Counted from the stretch's first letter, positions 42,310 through 52,970 are shown. The stretch is 64,000 bases of DNA from Arion vulgaris (GCA_020796225.1 CM036754.1:64720000-64783999); one strand, 5' to 3'. A program made the numbers and translations. The notes: a model not told the origin generated them from the letters alone.

Positions 42310-42680
42310 GCCTTTGAATGCAAATGCTAACGAAGAGTACTTAGAATATCATGGACAGAGAAAAGAACAAATATTTCTGTTCTGCATCAACTTGATATTA
42401 AAGAGAGTTGGCTGTTAAAGAAATAAGGATCAAGGAAAATTAAATATTTCATACACATTAAATAACATGAGTGCCTAGAGAAGATAATTGTGGAGAGAAT
42501 GGTGCATGGAAGAAGAATGAGAGGAAGATCTAGAAAACGATGGGTGCAAGATGTCATTGACGATCTGAGAATGATTGCTGCTGACGCCGGTCAACTTGCA
42601 CAGAACAGAGAGATTTTCAGGACTGCTGTCATGGGAGGCAAGTGTCATGAAGGCTACTAGATGATGATGATGATATACAA
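42310..42680 (+). mobile_element. NL-E tail with (ATG)n end
   Basis: RVLRISWTEKRTNISVLHQL, then HECLEKIIVERMVHGRRM, RKRWVQDVIDDLRMIAADAG and ATGATGATGATGATA. Frame breaks occur at about 42425 and 42470. Confidence 0.78.
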
Positions 42681-42797
42681 CTATTTGATGTCTGATGTAT
42701 ATGTAGATAACTTGTTTTCATTGCAATAATCCTTACGAATAGTCTATGCACTAGTAATTACAAATATATATTTCAAAAATGTTGTTCTTCCCTTTAG

Positions 42798-42920
42798 CAA
42801 TTATCGGTGTATGTGCATCCAGACCATGTCAAAACGATGGCCGCTGTAGTCTGCTTAATGGTGGCTATTTCTGCAACTGTACAGGAACTGGGTTCTTCGG
42901 CTCTACCTGCACGAACATTG
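42798..42920 (+). CDS. Exon 5: EGF-like domain 4
   Basis: A long pyrimidine tract and CCCTTTAG precede 42798. The exon is 123 bp, phase 1, with Cys spacing 4-5-8-1-9 and the ending CNCTGTGFFGSTC. The donor GTATTT is weaker than those of the other exons. A 25-bp minisatellite begins within tens of bases of the donor. The preceding intron is about 13.9 kb, the longest in the gene. Confidence 0.86.
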
Positions 42921-42929
42921 GTATTTCAG

Positions 42930-43645
42930 GCTAGGTTTATATCTTTAAAAAAACGTTTAGTTTGTATCTTTGAGATAACGTTTAGTTTGTATCTTTGAGA
43001 TAAAGTTTAGTTTGTATATTTGAGATAAAGTTTAGTTTGTATCTTTGAGATAAAGTTTAGTTTGTATCTTTGAGATAAAGTTTAGTTTGTATCTTTGAGA
43101 TAAAGTTTATTTATATCTTTGAGATAAAGTTTAATTTGTATCTTTGAGATAATTTTAGTTTGCATCTTTGAGATAAAGTTTAGTTTGTATCTTTGAGATA
43201 AAGTTTAGTTTGTATCTTTGAGATAAAGTTTATTTATATCTTTGAGATAAAGTTTAGTTTGTATCTTTGAGATAAAGTTTATTTATATCTTTGAGATAAA
43301 GTTTAGTTTGTATCTTTGAGATAAAGTTTAGTTTGTATCTTTGAGATAAAGTTTAGTTTGTATCTTTAAGATAAAGTTTATTTATATCTTTGAGATAAAG
43401 TTTAGTTTGTATCTTTGAGATAAAGTTTATTTACATCTTTGAGATAAAGTTTAGTTTGTATCTTTGAGATAAAGTTTAGTTTGTATATTTGGATAAAGTT
43501 TAGTTTGTATCTTTGATATAATTTTAGTTTGCATCTTTGATATAATTGTAGTTTGTATCTTTGAGATAAAGTTTAGTTTGCAGCTTTGAGATAAAGTTTA
43601 GTTTGCAGCTTTGAGATAAAGTTTAGTTTGTATCTTTGAGATTGA
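42930..43645 (+). repeat. 25-bp minisatellite starting beside the exon 5 donor
   Basis: About 28 copies of a unit with TTTGTATCTTTGAGATAAAG. The first copies lie within 10-40 bp of the splice donor. Confidence 0.92.
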
Positions 43646-43800
43646 AATATATACCTTCATCATTATCATAATTATCGTCATCATCATCATCATCATCATT
43701 ATCATTATCATCATCAGTATTTTAATTATAATTATCATCGTTATTATCGTCACCCTCATCATCATTATCACAATCATCACTATCATCATCATCATCAAAG
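43645..43800 (+). repeat. Compound ATC/ATT microsatellite
   Basis: Interrupted TCATCATCATCATT runs. Confidence 0.85.
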
Positions 43801-43854
43801 AATTTTAGAGCTACTCTCCGATAGACAACAGATGGGAAAGAAGCTATCAACGTG

Positions 43855-44305
43855 GAGAAAATCAAGTGGCGTAGAGGCTAGGGGCTCGTCTCTCTCGACA
43901 AAGGTAATCGGTTCACTTCCTCGTGGAACCATTGGGATATTTGTCCAGAGATCCCTGATCTCAGTTTAGGTGAGATCGAGTTCCTAGTCCTATCGGAGAT
44001 GGACGATAAAACGTATATCCCGTGTTCAATTTGAGCTCGTAAAAGAACCATTGACAGTTCAAAATCGAGAAGAGTAGGTTGGAAAGCCGCTGCCCGTGCA
44101 AAATTCATTAGAAAATATTAAAAATAAAAATTCCTCCACAAATATCTTCACCATTTTCAAAACTACATTAAAGACCTCCGTCGGTGCTACGGAGTTCATG
44201 CTCTGCAGCTGATATATTCCTGTGTAAGAAAGAGATCGGAGTACACATGGTTGCTCACCAAAGTGCAATGATGATGATCCTATCAATCAATCACTCAATC
44301 ATTTA
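43855..44305 (+). mobile_element. SINE-A, near full length
   Basis: Head AGTGGCGTAGAGGCTAG, box B GGTTCACTTCCTCGTGG, body GATCGAGTTCCTAGTCCTAT, end AGAAAGAGATCGGAGTACAC and an (AATC)n tail. It ends about 70 bp before exon 6. Confidence 0.8.
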
Positions 44306-44377
44306 ATAAACATTACAACAATCAAAGTGCTGTACAATCATCAACAATGCCCTTCTTTGATGTCTGTATACTTGCAG

Positions 44378-44497
44378 AACCGTACTGTTCTCCTAATCCG
44401 TGCAGTCATGGACGGTGTATTTCGACCGCCGCTCGGGTTGCTTGTGACTGTACCGGCTCAGGTTATGAAGGTGTTCTGTGTGACATACCTGTCCAAG
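44378..44497 (+). CDS. Exon 6: EGF-like domain 5
   Basis: The acceptor is TATACTTGCAG and the donor is GTAAGC. The exon is 120 bp, phase 1, with Cys spacing 4-4-8-1-9 and the core CSPNPCSHGRC. Four to five residues (IPVQ) follow the last Cys as a linker. A 25-bp minisatellite starts about 35 bp downstream of the donor. Confidence 0.9.
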
Positions 44498-44534
44498 GTA
44501 AGCATAACTTTAGTTTCTCACATAATTTGACATT

Positions 44535-45280
44535 ATTTAACACTAGTAAACATTGAGTAGAACAACAGTAGATAACATTGAGTAGAACAACAGTAGTAAA
44601 CATTGAGTAGAACAACAGTAGATAACATTGAGTAGAACAACAGTAGTAAACATTGAGTAGAACAACAGTAGATAACATTGAGTAGAACAACAGTAGCAAA
44701 CATTGAGTAGAACATCAGTAGCAAACATTGAATAGAACAACAGTAGATAACATTGAGTAGAACAACAGTAGCAAACATTGAATAGAACAACAGTAGCAAA
44801 CATTGAGTAGAACAACAGTAGTAAACATTGAGTAGAACAACAGTAGTAAACATTGAGTAGAACAACAGTAGCAAACATTGAGTAGAACATCAGTAGCAAA
44901 CATTGAATAGAACAACAGTAGCAAACATTGAGTAGAACATCAGTAGCAAACATTGAATAGAACAACAGTAGATAACATTGAGTAGAACAACAGTAGATAA
45001 CATTGAATAGAACAACAGTAGTAAACATTGAATAGAACAACAGTAGCAAACATTGAATAGAACAACAGTAGCAAACATTGAATAGAACAACAATAGCAAA
45101 CATTGAGTAGAACATCAGTAGCAAACATTGAATAGAACAACAGTAGATAACATTGAATAGAACAACAGTAGATAACATTGAATAGAACAACAGTAGATAA
45201 CATTGAATAGAACAACAGTAGTAAACATTGAATAGAACAACAGTAGTAAACATTGAGTAGAACAACAGTAATAAATATGA
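44535..45280 (+). repeat. 25-bp minisatellite after exon 6
   Basis: About 29 copies of a unit with CATTGAGTAGAACAACAGTA. GAG/GAA, CAACA/CATCA and the variants gta/gca/gat alternate. It starts about 35 bp past the donor. Confidence 0.92.
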
Positions 45281-45344
45281 ATTAGGAGTAAAATAGCTCA
45301 AGAAAAAGCAGCTTTTATGAAAATGAAAAACACAATATATTGTG

Positions 45345-45805
45345 AATGAGACTGCGAAAACGAGTACTCCAGTGATATATTGAACCAATACTTATGTATG
45401 GCAGCGAATCATGGACAATGAACAAATAATCAATAAGATCATTGGAAGCCACAGAGATGTGGTTTTACAGAATAATGTTGAAAATTCCACTGACAATTAA
45501 GAAAACAAATGATGAGGTTTTAAAACAGGCCTGCACACAAAGAAACCTTATCAAAAGAATAAGAATCAGACATTCAAGGTTCTTCGGGCATATAATGTGA
45601 AGAGAAGGTTTAGAACATTTGGTGACAACAGGTAAAATTCAGGGAAGAAGAGGTCGTGGAAGACAGAGGGAGAAGATGTTGGATGGTCTGACATTGTGGT
45701 TCGAGAAAAGATCGACGTCAGAACTGATTCGCTGCACCATGGGGAGAGAGAGAGGGTTATGGAGAGACATGATGGCCTTCGCTGACAGACATGGCACTTG
45801 ATTGA
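45345..45805 (+). mobile_element. NL-M tail
   Basis: MRLRKRVLQ.YIEPILMYGS, TEMWFYRIMLKIPLTIKKT, RHSRFFGHI, RREGLEHLVTTGKIQGRRG, RGRQREKMLDGLTLW and GLWRDMMAFADRHGT. A nearly complete tail with one stop at about 45600. A short SINE-C head follows at 45828-45870. Confidence 0.82.
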
Positions 45806-45920
45806 TTCATTGAAACATGGACGGTGGGTGTCTGTAGCTTAAACGGTAGTGACTTCTATCATACACAAATTACTTCCCCTTAATGTAAGAACTAACTATG
45901 AGTACACGACTTTTGTCCAG

Positions 45921-46040
45921 TTAACAGAACCAACTGTTATCCTGGTGCCTGCACCAACGGTGAGTGTGTGAACCAAGGTCAGTCGTACAGCTGTAATTGT
46001 GCCGGAACTGTGTACATGGGACCACAGTGTCTATTGACAG
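45921..46040 (+). CDS. Exon 7: EGF-like domain 6
   Basis: The acceptor is TTTTGTCCAG and the donor is GTGTGT. The exon is 120 bp, phase 1, with Cys spacing 4-4-8-1-9. It contains CVNQGQSYSCNC, again the Asn-hydroxylation-like signature, but lacks the N-terminal D-x-N-E. An N-glycosylation sequon (NRT) lies just before the first Cys. Confidence 0.88.
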
Positions 46041-46189
46041 GTGTGTACATGGTCATATTTTTTGTACAATTATATTTTTTATTCATTTTTTTTTTATCAT
46101 CAATTCTATCATTCTCTCTGTTGTATGTTCATTTTTTTCCATATTTACTAAGTTATGCGTTTATTCATTCACTCACTGATGCTCTCTCT

Positions 46190-47640
46190 CACTCTTTCAT
46201 GCCTTCTCTCATTCTCTGATACATCTCCTCACTATCTGATGCACTCTTTCACTCTCTCATGCCCTCACTCTTTCATGCCCTCTCTTACTTTCTAATGTGT
46301 TCGTTCACTCACTGATACCCTCTTTCACTCTCTGATGCCCTCTCTCGCTTTATCATGCCCTCTCCCATTGATGTCCTTTCTTCCTCGCTCATGCCCTCTT
46401 TCACTCTCTGATGTCCTTTCTTACTCTCTCTGATGCCCTTTCTTACTTACTTATGCCCTCTCTCACTCTCTGATGCCCTTTCTTACTTACTTATGCCCTC
46501 TCTCACTCTCTGATGCCCTTTCTTACTTTCTAATGTATTCGTTCCCTCACTGATGCAATCTCATGCTCTTTAATATATTCTCCTACTCAATGATGGAATC
46601 CTTCACTCTCCTATCTACTTACTTTACCAATCTCTAGCTAAATCAATCATACACTCCCTAACGTACTCACTCTCCCACTCCCTAGTGTATTCATTCTTCT
46701 AATTACTAAGGCACTCATTTACACACTAACTAATTTTTTACTGTCTCACTAACTCTCCTACTCTCTAATCTACTCATTCTCCTGCTCCCTAACCCACTCC
46801 CTACTCCTAATCTACTCATTCTCCTGCTCCCTAACCCTCACTCTCCTCCTAATCTACTCATTCTCATGCTCCTAACCTCCTCTCCTACTCCCTAATCTAC
46901 TCATTCTCCTGCTCCCTAACCCACTCCTCCTACTCCTAATCTACTCATTCTCCTGCTCCTAACCCACTCACTCTCCTACTCCCTAACCCACTTCTCTCTC
47001 TCCCTAATCTCCCTCTCATACTCCCTAGTTCACTCATTAGTTTATATGCTATCCCACTGACTAAGGCACTCTCCCTCCCACCCAATAAGGTAATTAATCT
47101 CATCTCCCTAATGTACTCACTCCCAACTCGCTAATGTACTCACTCCCAGCTCACTAATGTACTCACTCCCAACTATCTAATGTACTCACTCCCAACCCCT
47201 AATGTTACTCACTCCCAACTCGCTAATGTACTCACTCCCAACTCCCTAATGTACTCACTCCCAACTCCCTAATGTACTCACTCCCAACTCCCTAATGTAC
47301 TCACTCCCAACTCCCTAATGTACTCACTCCCAGCTCCCTAATGTACTCACTCCCAGCTCCCTAATGTACTCACTCCCAGTTCCCTAATGTACTCACTCTC
47401 AGCTCCCTAATGTACTCACTCCCAACTCTCTAATGTACTCACTCGCAACTCCCTAACATAATGTACTCACCCCCAACTTTCTAATGTACTCACTCCCCTA
47501 CTCACTAACCCACTAACTCTCGCTGACTAATCTACTGACTCTACTACTCCCCAATCCACTCCCTAATCCACTCCCTAATACACTCCCTAATACACTCCCT
47601 AAAACACTCCCTAATACATACGCAATCTCAGTCACAATTG
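46190..47640 (+). repeat. Pyrimidine-rich 20-23-bp minisatellite before exon 8
   Basis: A graded array: TCACTCTCTGATGCCCTCT units at 46190-46560, CTAATCTACTCATTCTCCTG at 46740-47000, then about 16 uniform copies of CTAATGTACTCACTCCCAAC at 47105-47480. It runs to about 30 bp before the exon 8 acceptor. Confidence 0.88.
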
Positions 47641-47669
47641 CGCTCAATCTCTTAATCACACTTTTCCAG

Positions 47670-47786
47670 CTTGCAATTTCCAGAACAACAATCCGTGCAT
47701 GAATGGTGGCACATGCATACCTCAGCTTAGAGAAACCTACACATGTTCATGTCCCAGTGGCTTCACCGGAGGAAACTGCGAAACTT
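47670..47786 (+). CDS. Exon 8: EGF-like domain 7
   Basis: The acceptor is CACTTTTCCAG and the donor is GTAAGA. The exon is 117 bp, phase 1, with Cys spacing 7-5-9-1-8. The motifs CMNGGTC and [12 protein letters not shown] are textbook EGF and the most canonical of the series. Confidence 0.92.
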
Positions 47787-47919
47787 GTAAGAAATGAATT
47801 ATTTTAGAATATTTAAAAAAAATATCACTTAATTTCTGAGAATTCTGTCAAATAGAGGTTTATCAAAATAGACCTGCCCAGATCTTATCCCCAGGTCTGT
47901 GTTATAACTTTGTCATAAC

Positions 47920-48178
47920 ATTTCGCCCGTGTGTTGCCGGAGCTGACATGGAGAGCAAAGAATAGCAACACTGCAACCTACAAGGCAGGTCGTAAGAGCC
48001 GACTCAGGTAGGGTTCTAAGGAAGCCACCCTGGTAAATTAAAAGCGTCGCAGAAATAGTATGTGCTGGCCTACGTGTAGGCGGATAACTAGAACACCGTA
48101 TAATCGCTCTTAGGCTCAGATCACATACAATGAGTGGTTTAACAAGTGATCGGTATGGAACTCTCGAAGAAGAAGTCA
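47920..48178 (+). mobile_element. R250 copy
   Basis: CCCGTGTGTTGCCGGAGC, AGCAACACTGCAACCTACAA, the GCTCTTAGGCTCAGATCACA block and a CGAAGAAGAAG end. Confidence 0.75.
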
Positions 48179-48179
48179 T

Positions 48180-49180
48180 ACCATCTCAGTCTGAGAATAC
48201 GCTGAAGACATATGTTGTTAAAGTCGACTCTGTCATCCAATCTTAGTCTGAGAATACGCTATATGTTGTCAAAGTCGACTCTGTCATCCAATCTTAGTCT
48301 GAGAATACGATAAAGACATCTGTCGTCAAAGTCGACTATGTCATCCAATCTTAGTCTGAGAATACGCTATATGTTGTCAAAGTCGACTCTGTCATCCAAT
48401 CTTAGTCTGAGAATACGCTGAAGACATATGTTGTCAAAGTCGACTCTGTCATCCAATCTTAGTCTGAGAATACGCTGAAGACATATGTTGTCAAAGTCGA
48501 CTCTGTCATCCAATCTTAGTCTGAGAATACGCTATATGTTGTTAAAGTCGACTCTGTCATCCAATCTTAGTCTGAGAATACGATGAAGACATTCGTTGTC
48601 AAAGTCGACTCTGTCATCCAATCTTAGTCTGAGAATACGCTATATGTTGTCAAAGTCGACTCTGTCATCCAATCTTAGTCTGAGAATACGCTATATGTTG
48701 TTAAAGTCGACTCTGTCATCCAATTTTAGTCTGAGAATACGCTATATGTTGTTAAAGTCGACTCTGTCATCCAATCTTAGTCTGAGAATACGATGAAGAC
48801 ATCTGTTGTTAAAGTCGACTCTGTCATCCAATCTTAGTCTGAGAATACGCTGAAGACATCTGTTGTCAAAGTCGACTCTGTCATCCAATCTTAGTCTGAG
48901 AATACGATGAAGACATCTGTTGTTAAAGTCGACTCTGTCATCCAATCTTAGTCTGAGAATACGCTGAAGACATCTGTTGTCAAAGTCGACTCTGTCATCC
49001 AATCTTAGTCTGAGAATACACCGAAGACATCTGTTGACAAAGTCGTCTCTGTCATCCAATCTTAGTCTGAGAATACACCGAAGACATCTGTTGACAAAGT
49101 CGACTCTGTCATCCAATATTAGTCTGAGAATACACCGCAGACATCTGTTGACAAAGGCGTCTCTGTCATACCATCTTACT
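48180..49180 (-). repeat. 57/51-bp minisatellite derived from a retroelement tail
   Basis: About 19 copies with TGTCATCCAATCTTAGTCTG. On the minus strand each unit encodes CxxRILRLRLDDRVDFxN, matching the single-copy NL-W tail LRRILRLKWYDRVTNTD at 15090-15130. Units differ by a 6-bp deletion that keeps the frame. Confidence 0.9.
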
Positions 49181-49182
49181 CT

Positions 49183-49350
49183 GATTGATTGATTGATTGA
49201 CAAGATCATCGTCATTGCACTTCGGTGAGTAACCATGTGTGCTCTGATCTCTTTCTTACACAGGAAGTTCTCAGCTGCAGTACACGAACTCCGTAGCACC
49301 GACGAGAGTCCTCGATGTAATTTTGAAGAGGATGCAGATATTTGTGTAGG
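49183..49350 (-). mobile_element. SINE-A 3' half
   Basis: (GATT)n at 49183-49200, then the SINE-A 3' region in reverse (GTACACGAACTCCGTAGCAC). Confidence 0.65.
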
Positions 49351-49374
49351 AATTTCATTTTTAATCTTTATTGC

Positions 49375-50660
49375 ATATATGGATAAAATAACTCAAGAGT
49401 CCAATTCAGATAATGATGAAATAAATGAACTGCTTTTGCAGATGATCAGTGCCTGATACATCAAAATGAACAAGAGCTACAACATCATATTTACACCTTG
49501 AACAAAAATTGTATAAATCATGACATGAAAATCAACAACACTAAAACAGAAATGATGAATTTGGAAAGAAAACATAGTAATCTAGACATCCATGTCAATG
49601 GCACTAAAATAAACCAAGTGAAAGAATTCAAATACTTAGGAAGCATATTCACAGAAGACGGAAGACTAGATAGAGAGATAGTGGCTAGAGTGCAAAAAGC
49701 AAATTCTGTAACCTACCAGCTAGCTTCATTGTTAAGGCACCCAAAAATCTTACTGACAGCTAAGCAAAAGATGATCAACAGCATTATTATACCTACTTTG
49801 TGTTACCAGAGCCAAACATGGACAATGAGCAAAGCGCAGTCGCAAAAAATAACTACATGTGAAATGCGTTGCCTGCGAAAAGTTACCAACAACACAAGAA
49901 AAGACCGAGTCACCAACATCAGCATAAGAAAGAAAGTTGGCACAGAACCTTGCTTGAATTACATTGAGAAACAAAGAATGAAGTTGTTTGGCCACATAAT
50001 AAGAATGCATCCAAACTCCACAGTATACAGAGTCTTCTACAACAGAACATCGAGAAAGAAAGCAAGAGGAATGTTACAGGAGCCCCTCCTTTAGTTCGTT
50101 TGAGATTCGTATTAGTATCATTGTTAGCGTATGATCAGTATCGACGGAGTGATGCTAGCTACTCCTGATGACGACTATATATATCAAGATGGATGATGGT
50201 GTTACATTGTGTAGTATTCACATAACTCGAACACAGTTATGATTGACTTAGATGTATATTTATTCATGGTATCACATCAAGACATACGAAACATGTCTGG
50301 TCTTGTCCAATGATTTTGTCATCTTTTTTATGTTTACTCATTCGTTACTAACACGTCACTATTTTTCTACACAAAAACGTCGTGTCTTGTAGTCATGTGT
50401 TGTACTTCTGCATAGAGTACAACACATAGTCTCAACTATTAAATAATCTAATTATACTACCTATCTATCTGACTAACTGTCCATTCCTCCGCTGCCATCT
50501 GGGGAACTATGACAGGAAGACCACGAAAATGATGGTTAGATGGCATAGCAGAATCCTGTGAAAGAGCAAAATAACAATCACCCAAGCCACCAGAACAGCG
50601 CAAGACAAAACAGAAAACCACGACACTGGTCAACAATCCGGTAGCAGTGTGACGACAAAT
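49375..50660 (+). mobile_element. NL-P reverse-transcriptase C-terminal half, split by a solo LTR
   Basis: AFADDQCLIHQNEQELQHHI at 49429-49488 holds the RT catalytic Asp-Asp (motif C). Then come MKINNTKTEMMNLERKHSN, VKEFKYLGSIFTEDGRLDR, IIPTLCYQSQTWTMSKAQS, EMRCLRKVTNNTRKDRV and LFGHIIRMHPNSTVYRVF. The frame is open for about 220 codons, broken at 50072 by the LTR, and continues GRPRK..LDGIAESCERAK at 50515. It ends in one copy of the CGGTAGCAGTGTGACGAC terminus. This is the longest retroelement coding stretch here. Confidence 0.88.
50072..50514. mobile_element. Solo LTR with 4-bp target duplication
   Basis: The 443-bp segment starts TGTTAC and ends ATGACA (TG...CA), and is flanked by GGAA at 50068-50071 and 50515-50518. 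Deleting it restores the NL-P tail exactly as at 38448. It contains a TATATATAT stretch at 50176-50184. The 4-bp duplication and ends suggest a Ty3/gypsy-like LTR; the family is not established. Confidence 0.85.
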
Positions 50661-50669
50661 TAAGAATAA

Positions 50670-50835
50670 TCTTTTCTAATGAATTTTGCCCAGATAGCGG
50701 CTTTCCAGCCTGCTTTTCTCGATTTTGAAATGCCAAGGGTTCTTTTACGTGCTGAAATTGAAAACGGGACCTATGTTTTATCGTCAGTCTCCGATAGAAC
50801 TAGGAACTCGATCTCACCTACACTGAGAATTAGTC
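50670..50835 (-). mobile_element. SINE-A middle part
   Basis: GGCTTTCCAGCCTGCTTTTC and ACTAGGAACTCGATCTCACC in reverse orientation. The head is missing. Confidence 0.7.
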
Positions 50836-50839
50836 TGAG

Positions 50840-51245
50840 AATACGCCGATGACACCTGTTGACCTTTGTGCCAGCGGATGTCTTCGGCATATTCTCAGAG
50901 AATCAGTTGGTTTGACAGAGTTGCAAACACAGACGTATATTTAATAACAGGACAAGAACACGTGATGACCTAGTTTAAGAGGAGAAAATGGCGATGGGTC
51001 GGGCATACACTGCTGAAGACACAGTCGAGTGTCATAAGACACGCACGTGAGTGGAACCCGCCAGGAAAACGAAAAAAGGCCGTCCTAAACAGACCTGGAG
51101 ATGAAGTCTTCTTGATGAACTGAAGAGTGCTCAACTATCCTGGGAGACAATAAAGAAAACACCAAGAGACCGAGAAAAGTAGCAAATAACTGTTGAGGCC
51201 ATATGCTCCACGCGGAGCGGTGAGTAATAAGTAAGTAGATAAGTG
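50840..51245 (+). mobile_element. NL-W-type tail
   Basis: CASGCLRHIL, then GQEHVMT, RRKWRWVGHTLLKTQSSVI, EWNPPGKRKK and LKSAQLSWETIK, parallel to 15020-15430 but with more stops. Confidence 0.78.
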
Positions 51246-51370
51246 CTCTAGTGGCTTGGGTGATAGTCATTTTTTCTTGTTGACAGGATCCTCCTTCAGT
51301 AACTTATAAAACATATCACACACAACTTGTCATATTATTTATCATTATCTTTATTTGTTCCCCTCGTCAG

Positions 51371-51597
51371 TGATTACACCTAGTAACTGCCCAGTTAAGT
51401 ACCAATGTCCATCAGATGTACCCAGATACAACTACCCAGCCTGGGAGGACGCCAACTGTTCATCCTACTATAACTGTGAATTTGGAGTCGCAGAGAAGAG
51501 ATTCTGTCAATCCTGGCAGAAGTTTGATGTGGTTACCATGGTATGCAAGGACACCGTCGATAGACTTGCTGTATTTTGTGACTACTTCAGGAACTGA
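51371..51597 (+). CDS. Exon 9 (terminal): second CBM14 chitin-binding domain and stop
   Basis: The acceptor CCCCTCGTCAG precedes 51371 and the frame enters in phase 1. The exon encodes a second CBM14 domain with Cys spacing 16-5-9-12-10, including CSSYYNC with paired aromatic residues, then a short tail DYFRN and TGA at 51595-51597. One extra Cys (SNC) precedes the domain. The central spacings (5-9-12) equal those of the exon 1 domain, so the two ends of the visible protein are matching modules. No clear AATAAA follows closely; the downstream 0.7 kb is a minisatellite. Confidence 0.88.
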
Positions 51598-51684
51598 TGG
51601 AGATCAACGTTTCTATATTGAAGTGTGTCACCTGGTTCCATGTCATCTTTGATAGTCTCTTTTCTTGCTCATAAGCACCCTACC

Positions 51685-52365
51685 CTATTTTATGTGATAG
51701 TATCTGCCGTTGCTTTCACACGTACCCAACCACATCTTCTGTGATAGTATCTGCCCTGTCACTTACTCATCTGTACCCCTCATCGTACCCAACCACATCT
51801 TCTGTGATAGTATCTGCCGTTGCTACACGTACCCAACCACATCTTCTGTGATAGTATCTGCCCCTGCATACACTTACCTAACACCATCTTAAGTGATAGT
51901 ATCTGCCCTGCTCGCATACGTACCCGACCACATCTTCTGTGATAGTATCTGCCCTGCTCCACACCTGTTCGACTACATCTTCTGTGATAGTATCTGCCCC
52001 CTGCTCACACCTCCCTAACACCATCTTATATGATAGTATCTGCCTCTGCTCACACCTACATAACACCATCTTATGTGATAGTATCTGCCTCTGCTCACAC
52101 ACCTGCCCAACTACATCTTCTATGATAGTATCTGCCCCTGCTCACACCTCCCTAACACCATCTTATGTGATAATATCTGCCCCTGCTCCCACACCTGCCC
52201 AACTACATCTTCCATGATAATATCTGCCCCTGCTCACACCTCCCTAACACCATCTTCTATGATATTATCTGCCCCTGCTCGCACCTCCCTAACACCGTCG
52301 TATGTGATAGTATGAGCCCCTGCTCACGTACCGACCCTACCATATCTTCTGTTATGCTTCCACAC
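51685..52365 (+). repeat. Minisatellite in the probable 3' UTR
   Basis: About 14 copies of a 45-53-bp unit with TGTGATAGTATCTGCCCCTG and CACCTACCC/CTCCCTAAC variants. It begins about 90 bp after the stop codon. Confidence 0.85.
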
Positions 52366-52484
52366 ACAAGTCAATCCCCAATCGTTCTCTGAAAACATTT
52401 CACTTATCTGATGCTGCTACTGAAAGAAATATTCTCAGATTTCATCTTTATTCTACTTTTGGTTTTAGAAATATAAATCTATAT

Positions 52485-52970
52485 TATAATATGCAACAAG
52501 TCATTGTGAGTTTAGATCAGAATGAGAGTTATACAGTGACATAGAAAGCTACATAGAGACCAATACTGACATATGGATGCGAGTCATGGACAATAAACAA
52601 ACAGATCGAACAATCTCTGTGGGTCACAGAGATTTGGTTTTGCAGAAGAATGATGAGAATCCAATGGACTGCTAAAATGACTAGTGTTAAATGAGGTCAA
52701 TGCACAGAAAAAGCTTATCGTCAATATAAGAAAGAGGCAATCATCATTTTTCTAGCATGTGATGAGGAGAGAAGGTTTAGAACACATTGTGGCAACCGGT
52801 ATAATCGAAGAGAGACGAAACAGAGAAAGGGAGAGAAAATTTGGTATCGTCGACTTTATGGCCTGGAAAAGCGTCACTATCTGAGATGATAGCAAACACT
52901 AGAGACAGAGATATGTGGGGAAGCATGATCGCCTACGTCAGACAGCATGGCACCTGATGATGATGATGAT
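52485..52970 (+). mobile_element. NL-M tail with (ATG)n end
   Basis: MQQVIVSLDQNESYTV-like start, LTYGCESWTINKQIEQSL, WFCRRMMRIQWTAKMT, GLEHIVATGIIEERRN, MIANTRDRDMWGSMIAYVRQ and HGT followed by TGATGATGATGATGATGA. Frame breaks are present. Confidence 0.78.

Larger units (their letters stand above)
16961..51597 (+). other. Multi-exon gene: secreted chitin-binding/EGF-repeat protein (3' part, 9 exons)
   Basis: Nine exons on one strand splice into a single open frame of 427 residues ending in TGA. The domain order is CBM14, EGF x7, CBM14. Every intron is phase 1, as is usual for shuffled extracellular modules, and codons split across junctions make sense: the Asp that starts the calcium-binding EGF2 is built from exon 2 plus exon 3. 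Intron sizes are about 5.3, 3.6, 2.4, 13.9, 1.5, 1.4, 1.6 and 3.6 kb, all filled with repeats. No transmembrane segment follows the last domain, so a secreted product is inferred. CBM14 domains bind chitin, and EGF repeats act as extracellular spacers or protein-binding modules. A role in shell, cuticle, radula or mucus matrix is possible but cannot be decided here. Upstream exons, signal peptide and promoter were not found in the window. Confidence 0.88.

Noticed and set aside
44543..45388. 281-codon Cys-rich ORF (-) resembling a repetitive secreted protein
   Set aside because: Three-frame read-through of a 25-bp array (LLLFYSMF and similar); non-coding repeat in intron 6.
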